64,000 bases of DNA. Origin: Pseudactinotalea terrae. GTDB lineage: Bacteria; Actinomycetota; Actinomycetes; Actinomycetales; Beutenbergiaceae. The position numbers and the translations under genes were made by a program. The stretch is taken from assembly GCF_009733845.1 (NCBI RefSeq), contig NZ_WNXZ01000002.1, positions 372,001 through 436,000 of the forward strand. The letters are read 5' to 3'. Numbering within the stretch: position 1 is the first letter of the stretch; each line of letters opens with the position of its first letter. Of the stretch, positions 26,214 through 36,794 are shown in pieces. The notes below the pieces were generated by a model, which did not search any database, was not told where the DNA came from, and saw nothing but the letters and a program-made list of their open reading frames with translations.

Positions 26214-27136
26214 TCGCGCCGGCGGCCGTGCACGTGCGGGCACCGGGCAAGATCAACCTCTCGCTCCGCGTCGGCGCGGTGGGCGCGGACGGTTACCACC
26301 GCCTCGCCACCGTGTTCCAGGCGGTGAGCCTGTACGAGGACGTCGTGGCCGAGGCTGCCGAGGGGATCTCGCTCTCGGTCACCGGCCGGGCCGCCGCCGA
26401 GGTGCCCACCGATGAGACGAACCTCGCCTGGCGTGCCGCGCAGCTGCTCGCCGACGCCACCGGCACCGGTGCGGGCGTCCACCTGCGCATCACCAAGGGG
26501 GTGCCGACCGCGGGGGGTATGGCCGGCGGTTCGGCGGACGCCGCCGCGGCGCTGCTCGCCTGCGACCTGCTGTGGGGCACCGGCCTCGCGCGCGAGGAGC
26601 TCGGAGAGCTCGCCGCCGAGCTCGGCGCCGACGTGCCGTTCGCGCTCACGGGGCAGACCGCCATCGGCGTAGGCCGGGGTGACGTGCTGACGCCCGCGCT
26701 CGCGCGTGGACGCTTCACCTGGGTGCTGGCGATGTCCGACCGGGGGCTGTCGACGCCCGAGGTGTTCCGCGTGTGGGACGAGCAGAACCCCGCGGCTGCG
26801 CCGGTGCCGGAGGTCGAGCCCGAGCTGATGCACGCCCTGGTGGCCGGAGACCCGCACGGGGTGGCGCGCTACCTGGTCAACGACCTGCAGCCGGCGGCGA
26901 TCGAGCTGCGGCCCGAGCTCCAGGACGTCATCGACGCCTTCGAGGCGTCGCCGTCGCTCGCCGCCATCGTGTCCGGCAGCGGACCCACGGTGGTAGGCAT
27001 CGCTGCCGGGCCTGGTGACGCCGCCGACGTCGCCGAGTCGGTGAGGGCCGCCGGGGTCGCCGACGAGGTCCTCGTCGTCACCGGACCCTCGCTCGGGGCG
27101 CGGCTCGTGGAGCCGGTCGCGGCCGAGGTGGACTGA
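26210..27136 (+). CDS. ispE: 4-diphosphocytidyl-2-C-methyl-D-erythritol kinase
   Basis: A 308-residue GHMP kinase of the MEP isoprenoid pathway. It has [12 protein letters not shown] with the substrate-binding Lys, the ATP-binding [17 protein letters not shown], and the C-terminal [11 protein letters not shown]. The GTG at 26210 overlaps the rsmA stop (GTGA). The rsmA-ispE pair is standard in actinobacteria. The convergent MarR gene ends 15 bp downstream. Confidence 0.95.
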   Translation: MIAPAAVHVRAPGKINLSLRVGAVGADGYHRLATVFQAVSLYEDVVAEAAEGISLSVTGRAAAEVPTDETNLAWRAAQLLADATGTGAGVHLRITKGVPTAGGMAGGSADAAAALLACDLLWGTGLAREELGELAAELGADVPFALTGQTAIGVGRGDVLTPALARGRFTWVLAMSDRGLSTPEVFRVWDEQNPAAAPVPEVEPELMHALVAGDPHGVARYLVNDLQPAAIELRPELQDVIDAFEASPSLAAIVSGSGPTVVGIAAGPGDAADVAESVRAAGVADEVLVVTGPSLGARLVEPVAAEVD

Positions 27137-27151
27137 GGCCAGGGGCCCTCC

Positions 27152-27640
27152 TCAGCTGTCGAACGGCTCCATCAGCGAGCGCAGTGTCGCCGTGAGCGCC
27201 TCGCGCCCGGCCAGGTCCAGGTTCTCGAGCAGGGAGCTCTCGTAGTCGAGGAGCTCGGACATCGCTTGGTCGACGGCGTCCTTGCCCGGCTCGGTCAGCC
27301 GCACCACCACCACACGGCGGTCGCCGGGGCGGCCGTGGCGCTCGACCAGACCCGCGGCCACCAGCCGGTCGACGCGATTGGTCATGGTGCCGGACGAGAC
27401 CAGCGTCTGGGACATCAGCACACCGGGCGTGAGCTCGTACGGCGCGCCGGCCCGCCGCAGCGCGGAGAGCACGTCGAAGGACCACGGCTCCAGGCCACGG
27501 GAGGTGAACGCCGCGCGCCGGGCGAGCTCGAGATGCCGCGCGAGCCGCGAGATCCGGGAGAACACGTGGAGCGGCGCGGGGTCGAGATCGGGCCGCTCAC
27601 GCCGCCAGGCGTCGACGATCCTGTCGACCTCGTCCTCCAT
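27152..27640 (-). CDS. MarR-family transcriptional regulator
   Basis: A 162-residue winged-helix regulator. It has the recognition region LMSQTLVSSGTMTNRVDRLV followed by the wing GLVERHGRPGDRRVVVVRLT. TACCCT lies eight bases before the ATG at 27640, so the leader is very short. No obvious target gene is adjacent; the next gene on this strand is upstream (a TetR regulator). The ligand is unknown. Confidence 0.9.
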   Translation of the reverse strand: MEDEVDRIVDAWRRERPDLDPAPLHVFSRISRLARHLELARRAAFTSRGLEPWSFDVLSALRRAGAPYELTPGVLMSQTLVSSGTMTNRVDRLVAAGLVERHGRPGDRRVVVVRLTEPGKDAVDQAMSELLDYESSLLENLDLAGREALTATLRSLMEPFDS

Positions 27641-27717
27641 GGACGTTGAGGGTACGGGAGAGAGCGGGCGTGGTGCGGCCGGCGCGGTGCCGGGTCGCTC
27701 CGAGAGCCCCGATCAGG

Positions 27718-28368
27718 TCAGTCCTGCTCGACGGCTCGCGACTGCCAGGTGCGGGTGAGTTCCGGTTCGGCGTCGAGTCCGCGCAGGCCGTTCCAGGCCA
27801 GGTTGACGAGGTGGGCGGCCACCTCGGCCTTCGGCGGCGTGCGTGCCTCCAGCCACCACTGGCCGGTCAGCGCGATCATCCCGACGAGCATCTGCGCGTA
27901 CATCGGCGCGTGCTCCACGGCCAGCCCCTGCCGCGTGAACTGCGCGGTCAGGATGTGCTCCACCTGACTGGCGACATCCCCGATCAGCGACGAGAACGTC
28001 CCCGTGGCCTGCGCCACCGGGGAGTCCCGCACGAGGATCCGGAAACCATCGGTGCGCTCTTCGATGTAGTCCAGCAGCGCGAACGCGGCGGCCTCGACCG
28101 TGACCTTCGGGTGCCCGCGCCGTGACAGGGCGGCCGTCAGGGATCCGAGCAGCAGCTCGACCTCACGGTCGACGATGACCGCGTAGAGCCCTTCCTTGCC
28201 ACCGAAGTGCTCGTAGACCACAGGCTTCGAGACCTGCGCACGGGCCGCGATCTCCTCCACGCTGGTGGCGTCGAAGCCCTTCTCGGCGAACAGCGACCGC
28301 CCGACGGTGAGCAGCTGCTCGCGCCGCTGCTGGCCCGTCATGCTGGGGCGGCGCGGGGTCTCGGTCAC
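27718..28368 (-). CDS. TetR-family transcriptional regulator
   Basis: A 216-residue regulator. The N-terminal helix-turn-helix is RREQLLTVGRSLFAEKGFDA then SVEEIAARAQVSKPVVYEHF; the C-terminal ligand domain is mostly helical with a WWLEAR motif. The start used is GTG at 28368, with an internal ATG at residue 10 as alternative. The mycothiol-dependent gene 30 bp upstream on the same strand may be co-transcribed. Its sequence does not suggest that it reads the TGTACCAT sites. Confidence 0.88.
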   Translation of the reverse strand: MTETPRRPSMTGQQRREQLLTVGRSLFAEKGFDATSVEEIAARAQVSKPVVYEHFGGKEGLYAVIVDREVELLLGSLTAALSRRGHPKVTVEAAAFALLDYIEERTDGFRILVRDSPVAQATGTFSSLIGDVASQVEHILTAQFTRQGLAVEHAPMYAQMLVGMIALTGQWWLEARTPPKAEVAAHLVNLAWNGLRGLDAEPELTRTWQSRAVEQD

Positions 28369-28398
28369 ACCGCCATCATGCCGTAGCCGTGGTGTCCG

Positions 28399-29124
28399 TC
28401 ACGGTGTCAGGCCGCTCGCCAGCACGGCGGCGGCCACCTCCCGTGACCCGCGCACCGTGATCTCGGCCGCATCGAGGCTCGCTCGGCCCCACGTCAGCAG
28501 CGCCAGCGTACGGGCCGGGCCCTCGAGCCGGACGTCGATCCCGGTGCCGCTGCCACCGCTGAGCACGATCGGCTCGTCGGTCTCGGCCGGCAGGTAGGCC
28601 AACCGTGCTGCCGGCGGCGCGCTGCGGCCCAGCCGCACCTGTCGGGGGTGCATCACGGTGGCCACCTCGTCGAGACAGTCGACCCACCACGCGGTCGACG
28701 CCGACGGCGGATCCTGGCCGATCGCCGTCGCCAGGTCCCAGAGATGGATCAGCGTCTCCAGCGCCTGCCGGCGATGCCAGAAGCGCACGGTTCCGGTGTG
28801 CTCGGAGGCGGGGACGCCGTCGTCGAGCAGCGTCCAGGCGCGCTGCTCGGGGTCGAGCAGCGCGAGCGTCTGCCGCAGCTCGGCGGCCTGCTCGGCGTAG
28901 AACGGCTCGAGGTCGAACGGCCCGCGCCCCAACGGGGTCTCGCGCTCGCGGCGCGCCTGCGCGGCGGCCCAGTGGTGCACGCGAGCCAGATGGACCACGA
29001 GGTTCCGCACCCGCCAACGGCCGCACCACGGGACCGGCGTGGCGGGGTCCGCGAGTGGGATCAGGCGCAGGAACTCGCGCTGGAACGTGGCGAGCCCCGA
29101 GAGGTGATCGACGCCGTCGGCCAT
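28399..29124 (-). CDS. Maleylpyruvate isomerase-family mycothiol-dependent enzyme
   Basis: A 241-residue DinB-fold protein with the MDMPI N-terminal domain: RWRVRNLVVHLARVHHWAAA carries a metal-binding His, and HRRQALETLIHLWDLATA carries another conserved His. Enzymes in this group use mycothiol as cofactor, for isomerisation or detoxification. A TAGCGT -10 box six bases before the ATG indicates a leaderless mRNA. With mycothione reductase at 5352 it supports a mycothiol-based redox system. Confidence 0.85.
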   Translation of the reverse strand: MADGVDHLSGLATFQREFLRLIPLADPATPVPWCGRWRVRNLVVHLARVHHWAAAQARRERETPLGRGPFDLEPFYAEQAAELRQTLALLDPEQRAWTLLDDGVPASEHTGTVRFWHRRQALETLIHLWDLATAIGQDPPSASTAWWVDCLDEVATVMHPRQVRLGRSAPPAARLAYLPAETDEPIVLSGGSGTGIDVRLEGPARTLALLTWGRASLDAAEITVRGSREVAAAVLASGLTP

Positions 29125-29170
29125 GCGAGAACGCTAGCGCCATCGGTTCCTGGCAGACTTGGAGGCGCTG

Positions 29171-29242
29171 TCCGCCCTGGTGTAACGGCAGCACGCCGGC
29201 CTTTGGTGCCGTGTGGTCCAGGTTCGAATCCTGGGGGCGGAG
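29171..29242 (+). tRNA. tRNA-Gln (anticodon TTG)
   Basis: A full cloverleaf can be drawn: acceptor TCCGCCC/GGGCGGA with discriminator G at 29242, D stem GTGT/GCAC, anticodon loop CTTTGGT giving TTG, and T stem CCAGG/CCTGG around TTCGAAT. The outer pair of the anticodon stem (27-43) is a C-T mismatch. No CCA is encoded. It lies just before glmU, a common actinobacterial arrangement. Confidence 0.93.
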
Positions 29243-29281
29243 CGGTCTCGACCGGCCTTCTCACCGGGCTACAGTGGCCCG

Positions 29282-30745
29282 GTGACAAGCCCCGCAGCCG
29301 TCATCGTGCTCGCCGCGGGCGCTGGTACCCGGATGAAGTCCGCAACCCCGAAGGTGCTCCACCGCATCGGTGGCCGGACCCTCGTCGGACACGTACTGGC
29401 GACCGCCCGCGGCCTGGCCCCCGATCACCTGGTGACCGTCGTCCGCCACGAGCGCGACGCGGTCGTGGCCCATGTCGCGGAGGTGGATCCCGCCGCGATC
29501 GTCGCCGACCAGGACGACATCCCTGGCACCGGCCGTGCCGTCCAGTGCGCGCTCGAGGCGCTCGACGCCCGCACGCCGGCGCCGGTGGAGGGCGCGGTGG
29601 TCGTCCTCGCCGGCGACGTGCCGCTGCTCGACACCGGCACCCTCGCGGCCCTGCTCGAGGCGCACGAGGCCGACGGCAACGCCGTGACCGCGCTCTCGAC
29701 CGAGGTCGACGAGCCGACCGGGTACGGCCGGATCGTGCGCGACGCCGACGGCACCGTCACCGGCATCGTCGAGGAGAAGGACGCAAACCCCGAGCAGCGC
29801 GCCATCCGCGAGATCAACGCCTCGATCTACGTCTTCGACGCCGCCGCGCTGCGGGAAGGGCTCGGCTCGGTGGGGCGCGACAACGCGCAGGGCGAGGTCT
29901 ACCTGACCGACGTGCTCGCGCTCGCGCGCCGCAGCGGCCGGCGGGTCGCCGCGATCGTCGCGGAGGACTCGATCCTCGTCGAGGGCGTCAACGACAGGTC
30001 CCAGCTCGCGACTCTCGGTGCCGAGCTCAACCGCCGCACCCTGCAGCGCTGGATGCTCGACGGCGTCACGATCGTCGACCCGGCCACCACCTGGGTGGAC
30101 GTCGAGGTCGACCTGGCCCCCGACGTCACGATCCTGCCGGGCACCCAGCTGCACGGTGCGACCGTGGTCGCGAGCGGCGCCGTCGTCGGCCCGGACACCA
30201 CGCTGACCGACGTCGAGGTGGGGGAGGGTGCCACCGTGACCCGCACGCACGGGTCGCTCGCAGTGATCGGCCCTCACGCCACGGTCGGCCCCTTCTCCTA
30301 CCTGCGACCGGGCACGGTCCTCGGTGAGAAGGGCAAGATCGGCGCGTACGTCGAGACGAAGAACGCCGAGATCGGTGCGGGGTCCAAGGTTCCGCACCTC
30401 TCCTACATCGGCGACGCGACGATCGGTGAGCACACCAACATCGGCGCCGCGAGCGTCACGCTCAACTACGACGGAACCACCAAGCACCGCACCGTGATCG
30501 GCTCCTACGTGAAGATCGGCGGCGACACGATGATCGTGGCGCCCGTCACGGTCGGGGACGGCGCGTACACCGGTGCCGGCGCAGTGCTTCGACGGGACGT
30601 GCCGCCGGGCGCGCTCGCGGTGACCCCCGGCAACCAGCGCAACATCGAGGGCTGGGTCGAGAGCCGTTTCCCCGACAGCTCCGCCGCGAGGGCAGCAGCG
30701 GCCGCCGACCAGCACGACCCCGAGTCCGACGGAGACCCCGCGTGA
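29282..30745 (+). CDS. glmU: Bifunctional UDP-GlcNAc pyrophosphorylase / GlcN-1-P acetyltransferase
   Basis: A 487-residue two-domain enzyme making UDP-GlcNAc for peptidoglycan. The N-terminal uridylyltransferase has LAAGAGTRMKSATPKVLH, AGDVPLLDTGT and GYGRIVRDADG; the C-terminal left-handed beta-helix acetyltransferase has YLRPGTVLGEKGKIGAYVET and GAASVTLNYDG. The GTG at 29282 was chosen since TACAGT lies exactly six bases upstream, a leaderless start. It ends in an acidic Ala-rich tail and overlaps prs by four bases. Confidence 0.96.
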   Translation: MTSPAAVIVLAAGAGTRMKSATPKVLHRIGGRTLVGHVLATARGLAPDHLVTVVRHERDAVVAHVAEVDPAAIVADQDDIPGTGRAVQCALEALDARTPAPVEGAVVVLAGDVPLLDTGTLAALLEAHEADGNAVTALSTEVDEPTGYGRIVRDADGTVTGIVEEKDANPEQRAIREINASIYVFDAAALREGLGSVGRDNAQGEVYLTDVLALARRSGRRVAAIVAEDSILVEGVNDRSQLATLGAELNRRTLQRWMLDGVTIVDPATTWVDVEVDLAPDVTILPGTQLHGATVVASGAVVGPDTTLTDVEVGEGATVTRTHGSLAVIGPHATVGPFSYLRPGTVLGEKGKIGAYVETKNAEIGAGSKVPHLSYIGDATIGEHTNIGAASVTLNYDGTTKHRTVIGSYVKIGGDTMIVAPVTVGDGAYTGAGAVLRRDVPPGALAVTPGNQRNIEGWVESRFPDSSAARAAAAADQHDPESDGDPA

Positions 30746-31725
30746 GCACTGGCATCACCAATCTCGGCGAGAAGCGACTGGTTCTCGTCAGCGGTCGGGC
30801 GCACCCGCAGCTCGCGCAGGATGTCGCCGCCGAGCTCGGCATCGAGGTCGTCCCCACGACCGCGTACGACTTCGCGAACGGGGAGATCTACGTGCGGTTC
30901 GCGGAGAGCGTCCGCGGAACCGAGGCGTTCGTGCTGCAGTCGCACACCGCGCCGATCAACCAGTGGATCATGGAGCAGCTGCTCATGGTCGACGCGCTCA
31001 AGCGCGCCTCGGTCAACTCGATCACCGCGGTGCTGCCGTTCTACGGCTACGCGCGGCAGGACAAGAAGCACCGTGGCCGCGAGCCGATCTCGGCCCGGCT
31101 GATGGCGGACATGTTCAAGACCGCGGGCGCCGACCGGCTCATGAGCGTCGACCTGCACGCTGCCCAGACGCAGGGCTTCTTCAACGGGCCGGTCGACCAC
31201 CTCTGGGCGATGCCGATCCTGGTCGACCACGTGCGCGGCCGGGTCGATCTCAACAACGTCACCGTCGTCTCCCCGGACGCCGGGCGCATCCGGGTCGCGG
31301 AGCAGTGGGCCGCGAAGCTCGGCGGCTGCCCGTTGGCGTTCGTGCACAAGACCCGGGACATCACCCGACCCAATCAGGCGAAGGCGAACCGGGTGGTCGG
31401 TGAGGTGGAGGGCCGCGAGTGCGTGCTCGTCGACGACCTCATCGACACCGGCGGCACGATCGCGGAGGCGGTCAAGGTGCTGCTGGCCGAGGGGGCTAGC
31501 AGCGTGACCGTGGTCGCCACGCACGGCGTGCTGTCCGATCCCGCGCCGTCCCGGCTGCAGGAGTGCGGTGCGCGCGAGGTGGTCGTCACCGACACGCTGC
31601 CGATCCCGGTGGAGAAGCAGTTCCCCAACCTCAAGGTGCTCTCGATCGCGCCCCTGATCGCGCGGGCCATCCGCGAGGTGTTCGACGACGGCTCGGTCAC
31701 CAGTCTGTTCGACGGAAACTCGTAG
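30742..31725 (+). CDS. prs: Ribose-phosphate pyrophosphokinase
   Basis: A 327-residue enzyme that makes PRPP for purine, pyrimidine, His, Trp and NAD synthesis. It has FANGEIYVRFAESVRG, PFYGYARQDKKHRGREPISA, VDLHAAQTQGFF and the PRPP-binding CVLVDDLIDTGGTI. The GTG at 30742 overlaps the glmU stop (GTGA). In many actinobacteria rplY-pth-mfd follow directly; here a SIMPL gene and the monooxygenase block lie between. Confidence 0.96.
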   Translation: MSTGITNLGEKRLVLVSGRAHPQLAQDVAAELGIEVVPTTAYDFANGEIYVRFAESVRGTEAFVLQSHTAPINQWIMEQLLMVDALKRASVNSITAVLPFYGYARQDKKHRGREPISARLMADMFKTAGADRLMSVDLHAAQTQGFFNGPVDHLWAMPILVDHVRGRVDLNNVTVVSPDAGRIRVAEQWAAKLGGCPLAFVHKTRDITRPNQAKANRVVGEVEGRECVLVDDLIDTGGTIAEAVKVLLAEGASSVTVVATHGVLSDPAPSRLQECGAREVVVTDTLPIPVEKQFPNLKVLSIAPLIARAIREVFDDGSVTSLFDGNS

Positions 31726-31748
31726 CCGATCGCGAGGGAGTCACGACG

Positions 31749-32387
31749 ATGCGTAGAGACGAAGGCGTCACTGTCACCGGATCGGCCTCGGTCGACGTCG
31801 TGCCCGACATCGTGCTCGCGACGCTCGGGGTCGACGTGCGCTCGGACGACCTCGCGACGGCGCTGCGCACCGCTGAGAGCTCCCTCGCCCGGATGCGTGA
31901 CGTCTTCCTCGAGGGCGGCGTGGACCGCTCCGGGATCGCCAGCACCCGCAGCGCGATCTGGCGTGAGGACCGGCCCGGCGAGCACGGGCAGATCCTCGCC
32001 ACCGTGATGCACGTCCGCCTCGGTCTGCGGGTGACGCTGCGGTCGGCGGCGGCTGCAGGCGACCTGGTGCACGCCGCTGTCGCAGCAGCTGGTGCTGACG
32101 CGAGCATGGACTCGCTCGACTTCGCCGTCTCCGACTCGACCGAGGCCATGGCCCGGGCACGCGACGCCGCGTTCGACAACGCCAGGGAGATCGCCGCGGG
32201 CTACGCAGCGCGGGCCGGGCGCGGCCTGGGCCAGGTCAGGGCGATCGTGGAGGGTCTGGCCGGCGACACGATCTCGCCACGCACGACGTTCGCGGCGATG
32301 GAGAAGGGGCGGGCCTCGATGCCCGTCGAGCCGGGGCAGCAGGCAGTGACGGCGGCGGTCACGGTCACCTGGGAGCTCGCTGACTGA
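31749..32387 (+). CDS. SIMPL (DUF541) domain protein
   Basis: A 212-residue protein with the SIMPL/DUF541 pattern: VTVTGSASVDVVPDIVLATL at the N-terminus, a central LGLRVTLRSAAAAGDLVHAAV, and AARDAAFDNAREIAAGYAAR-like helix near residue 140. No signal peptide is seen, unlike many family members, so it may act inside the cell. The function is unknown. The ATG at 31749 follows GAGGGAG, and its 3' end overlaps the convergent hydrolase gene by 23 bp. Confidence 0.8.
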   Translation: MRRDEGVTVTGSASVDVVPDIVLATLGVDVRSDDLATALRTAESSLARMRDVFLEGGVDRSGIASTRSAIWREDRPGEHGQILATVMHVRLGLRVTLRSAAAAGDLVHAAVAAAGADASMDSLDFAVSDSTEAMARARDAAFDNAREIAAGYAARAGRGLGQVRAIVEGLAGDTISPRTTFAAMEKGRASMPVEPGQQAVTAAVTVTWELAD

Positions 32388-33318
32388 GATCGCTCCCCGG
32401 ATCGGCCGATATCCCGAGGGCACGCCGCAGGAATGCGGCCTGGTCGTCGAGCACCCGCTCGCGGACCTCGGGCCGGTAGATGCCGAAGTGGGTGGTGTCG
32501 TACGCGACGAGCCGGCCGTCGGGAGCCTGGTCCGCCAGGTGCCGCGTGGTCTCGCCGACAGTCTCGGCATCTCGACCGGCGATCGTCACGAGCAGCGGCG
32601 CGGCGATGTCGGCGACCCGGCGCCCCGGCCGGTAGCGCATCATCTCGAGGATGCCGCGCGGGGCGACCTCGTTGCGCCAGGTGGCGCTGGAGAGCCCAGC
32701 CACCGCGTCGTTGGCCTCGCTGCCCACCATCACCGCGAGCTCGTCGGCCGCGCCGACGGCTGGGATGTACAGCGGCGGCCGGCCCAGCACGCCGCGTGCG
32801 GCATCCCGGAGGGCCGCGGCGAGCACCGCGAGGGAGCGACCGAGCGGCCGTCCTTCGACCCGACGTGGGAAACCGTTGAAGGGCATCTGGGCCACGACGG
32901 CCGCGACCGGCTCGGTCGCGGCGACCGCGAGCACGTGCCCGCCTCCGAGCGAGGTGCCCCACAGGGCGATCCGGTCGTCGTCGACGGCACGGTCCTCCCG
33001 CAGCCGGGCGAGCACGGTCCGGATGTCACGGAGCTGGTCGCGCACCGAGACCACCTGCCGCGGCTCACCCGCGCTCAGCCCGAAGGTGCGGTAGTCGAAC
33101 GTCACCGCCGTCATCCCCGCGGCGGCGAAGCGCTGCGCTGCGGCGACCACGGCGGGCGTGTCCTGGGTGCCGCCGAAACCCGTGCAGAGCAGCACGGTCG
33201 GCTGCGGAGCGGTGCCAGGTCCGACCCGGTAGCGGGTCGCAGCGACGACATCGCCGTCGACGTCGACCTGGAAGGACGTCGTGGTCACGGACGACTCACG
33301 GCCCGGCACATCATTCAT
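32365..33318 (-). CDS. Alpha/beta hydrolase (serine type)
   Basis: A 317-residue hydrolase with the nucleophile elbow GTSLGG (Ser123), an oxyanion-hole region CTGFGGTQDTP, FDYRTFGLSAGEPRQ, and a C-terminal THFGIYRPEVRE with the likely catalytic His. It resembles dienelactone hydrolase/peptidase-like proteins; the substrate is unknown. Its ATG at 33318 lies inside the 30-bp palindrome shared with the divergent monooxygenase gene, seven bases after TACCAT. This makes a leaderless message likely, and co-regulation with the monooxygenase almost certain. Confidence 0.88.
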   Translation of the reverse strand: MNDVPGRESSVTTTSFQVDVDGDVVAATRYRVGPGTAPQPTVLLCTGFGGTQDTPAVVAAAQRFAAAGMTAVTFDYRTFGLSAGEPRQVVSVRDQLRDIRTVLARLREDRAVDDDRIALWGTSLGGGHVLAVAATEPVAAVVAQMPFNGFPRRVEGRPLGRSLAVLAAALRDAARGVLGRPPLYIPAVGAADELAVMVGSEANDAVAGLSSATWRNEVAPRGILEMMRYRPGRRVADIAAPLLVTIAGRDAETVGETTRHLADQAPDGRLVAYDTTHFGIYRPEVRERVLDDQAAFLRRALGISADPGSDLSQRAPR

Positions 33319-33340
33319 GTACCATATGGTACATGAATGA
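33311..33340. promoter_or_regulatory. 30-bp perfect palindrome: bidirectional leaderless promoter/operator
   Basis: TCATTCATGTACCAT is followed at once by its exact reverse complement. Each half contains TACCAT (plus strand 33320-33325; minus strand 33331-33326) and, seven bases on, the ATG of the gene it drives (33333 plus, 33318 minus). Two start codons, two -10 boxes and the presumed operator are thus packed in 30 bp. The TetR gene at 34814, in the plus-strand operon, is the natural candidate to bind it. Confidence 0.85.
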
Positions 33341-34817
33341 CACGATCACGGTCGTCGGTGCTGGTCCCACTGGTCTGACGGCCGCGCTGGTACTGGCTCA
33401 CCACGGCATCCAGGCGCGGGTCCTCGACCGACGTGACGCGGCCAGCACTGCCTCCCGGGCGCTGGGTCTGCAGGCGCGGTCGATGGAGCTGCTCGCGATG
33501 CTCGGGGTGGCCGACCGGGTCGAGCAGACCGCCTATCGGCTCGCGGGCAGCTCCATCATGCGGGGCGAGCGCGTGGTCGCGAGGCAGCGCTGGTTCCCGC
33601 CGGACAGCCCGTACCCCTACACCTACGTGGTGCCGCAGCAGGGGCTCGAGACGATGCTGCGGGACCGGCTCGCCGAGCTCGGCGGAGCGGTCGAGTGGGG
33701 TCGCGCCGTGACCGGAGTCGCAGCCGACCCCTCCGGGGTGACGCTGCGCACTGCGGGCGATGGCGACCTGCGCGCCGACTGGGTGGTGGGCGCAGACGGT
33801 GCCGGCAGCACGATCCGGCAGGCCGCCGGCATCGCCTTCCCGGGCGAGCGCACCGGCGAGGTCTACCACCTGGCCGACGTCCGGTTTCGCAGCGACCCGG
33901 ATCTGGGCGACGGCGCGATGTGGCTGGGCGCGAGCGGGCCGCTGATGCTCATGCGGCTTCCCGACGACGGGCTCTGGCGGGTCTTCATCGACGTGACCGA
34001 CGAGGGCTCGGCACAGGCCGTCCGACCCGACAGGGCGTCGCTGCAGGCGCTCCTGGACCGGCGAGGTCCCGGCACGCTCGAGGTGCGGGAGGTCGGCTGG
34101 ACCTCGGTGTTCCGGAGCCGGTTGTGCCTCGCTGAGGCCTATCGTTCCGGACGGCTGCTGCTGGCCGGAGACGCCGCGCACGTCTTCCCACCCTTCGGCG
34201 GGCAGGGTATGAACCTCGGGATCCAGGATGCCGTCGGGCTCGCGTGGCGGCTGGCCCGGGTCGCCGACGGTGCGCCACCTGAGATGCTCGACGACTACGC
34301 CCGGGAACGTCGGGCCGTCGCGGCGACGGTGATCCGCGACGTCGGTGCGCGCCGCCGCATCTTCGCACTGCGGCACCCGCTCGCGCGGGCGTGGCGAGAT
34401 GTGATGCTCCGAGTGGTGAGCGCGTCATCGCTCGCGGCGCGCGCCGCGAGTCGCAGCACCTCCCAGATCGACCTGAGCTACCGGACCGGTCGCCGCACCG
34501 CCGCGCCTGCGCCGGGAGATCGCGCCCCGGACGCGCCGCTGCCGACCGGCTCGCTCCACGAGGCGTTCCGCGTCGACCATTTCGCGCTGCTCCGGATCGG
34601 CGCGTCGCCGGCGCTGCCGCCGCTACCGGAGCCGGTCACGGTGATCGACATCGACGACGACTCCGATCCCGATGGTGACGTGCGGCGCCGGTACCGCATG
34701 GACGCGGGGCTCGTGCTCGTGCGGCCGGACGGCCACATCGGCTACCGCGGCACCGACGTCGATTCCGTCGTCGCTGCCATCACAGCCTCGAGTCCCACCT
34801 ACGATCGGCAGTCGTGA
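33333..34817 (+). CDS. FAD-dependent aromatic hydroxylase (MhpA/Rox-like)
   Basis: A 494-residue class A flavin monooxygenase. It shows VVGAGPTGLTAALVLAHHG at residues 6-24, the DG motif VVGADGAGSTIRQ (about 150), the GD motif LLAGDAAHVFPPFGGQGMN (about 276) and a C-terminal thioredoxin-like tail beginning near PGDRAPDAPLP. The family includes MhpA, polyketide tailoring oxygenases and rifampicin monooxygenases, so either catabolism or drug inactivation is possible. The ATG at 33333 is inside the palindrome. The stop overlaps the TetR start by four bases (GTGA). Confidence 0.9.
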   Translation: MNDTITVVGAGPTGLTAALVLAHHGIQARVLDRRDAASTASRALGLQARSMELLAMLGVADRVEQTAYRLAGSSIMRGERVVARQRWFPPDSPYPYTYVVPQQGLETMLRDRLAELGGAVEWGRAVTGVAADPSGVTLRTAGDGDLRADWVVGADGAGSTIRQAAGIAFPGERTGEVYHLADVRFRSDPDLGDGAMWLGASGPLMLMRLPDDGLWRVFIDVTDEGSAQAVRPDRASLQALLDRRGPGTLEVREVGWTSVFRSRLCLAEAYRSGRLLLAGDAAHVFPPFGGQGMNLGIQDAVGLAWRLARVADGAPPEMLDDYARERRAVAATVIRDVGARRRIFALRHPLARAWRDVMLRVVSASSLAARAASRSTSQIDLSYRTGRRTAAPAPGDRAPDAPLPTGSLHEAFRVDHFALLRIGASPALPPLPEPVTVIDIDDDSDPDGDVRRRYRMDAGLVLVRPDGHIGYRGTDVDSVVAAITASSPTYDRQS

Positions 34818-35345
34818 GTGCACGTGAGCAGCTGCTGAGCCGGGTCGTCGACTGGTTCACGGAGAACGGGGTCGGAGACACCAGCCTGCGCACGGTGGCC
34901 GCCGGTGTGGGGAGCAGCCACCGGATGCTGCTCTACCACTTCGGGTCGCGCGAGGGGCTGCTGGCAGCCGTCGTCGACGCGACATGGGCGTCGCAGGAGC
35001 GCTACCTGGCCGAGATGCTCGAGGAGGGCCGCGACCCCTTCGAAGCGGGCTGGGAGTTCTGGAAGCGCCTCGCCGACGAGGCGCCTACGTTCGGGCCGCT
35101 CTTCTTCGAGCTGGCCGCGGCGGCCATGCACGGGCACGAGTGGGCCTCGTCGCTGCGCCGGTGGATCCAGGCCTGGCTCGAGAGCCTCACCGACTTCCAC
35201 GAGCGGGCGGGTCACCCGCCGGAGCGGGCCGAGGCCATCGCGTACGCAGCGCTCGCCCTCAGTCGGGGTGTCCTGTTCGACCTCGCGCTGGGTGGCGATC
35301 GTCGGCGTGCCGACGCGGCCGTCATGGAGTTCCTCACGGCGAACG

Positions 35346-35362
<17 letters not shown>
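34814..35362 (+). CDS. TetR-family regulator, candidate for the TGTACCAT operators
   Basis: A 182-residue regulator with the DNA-binding region TSLRTVAAGVGSSHRMLLYHF and a helical ligand domain. It is coupled to the monooxygenase gene (GTGA overlap), so it would be made only when the palindromic promoter is active, giving autoregulation. Its 3' end overlaps the convergent second monooxygenase gene by 17 bp. The assignment to the three operator sites is inferred from position only. Confidence 0.88.

Positions 35363-36790
<1,428 letters not shown>

Positions 36791-36794
<4 letters not shown>

Noticed and set aside
27718-28368. This TetR gene as regulator of the TGTACCAT sites
   Set aside because: No motif copy lies near it, while the other TetR gene at 34814 is in an operon driven by the palindrome. 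It cannot be excluded from sequence alone, but it is the weaker candidate.
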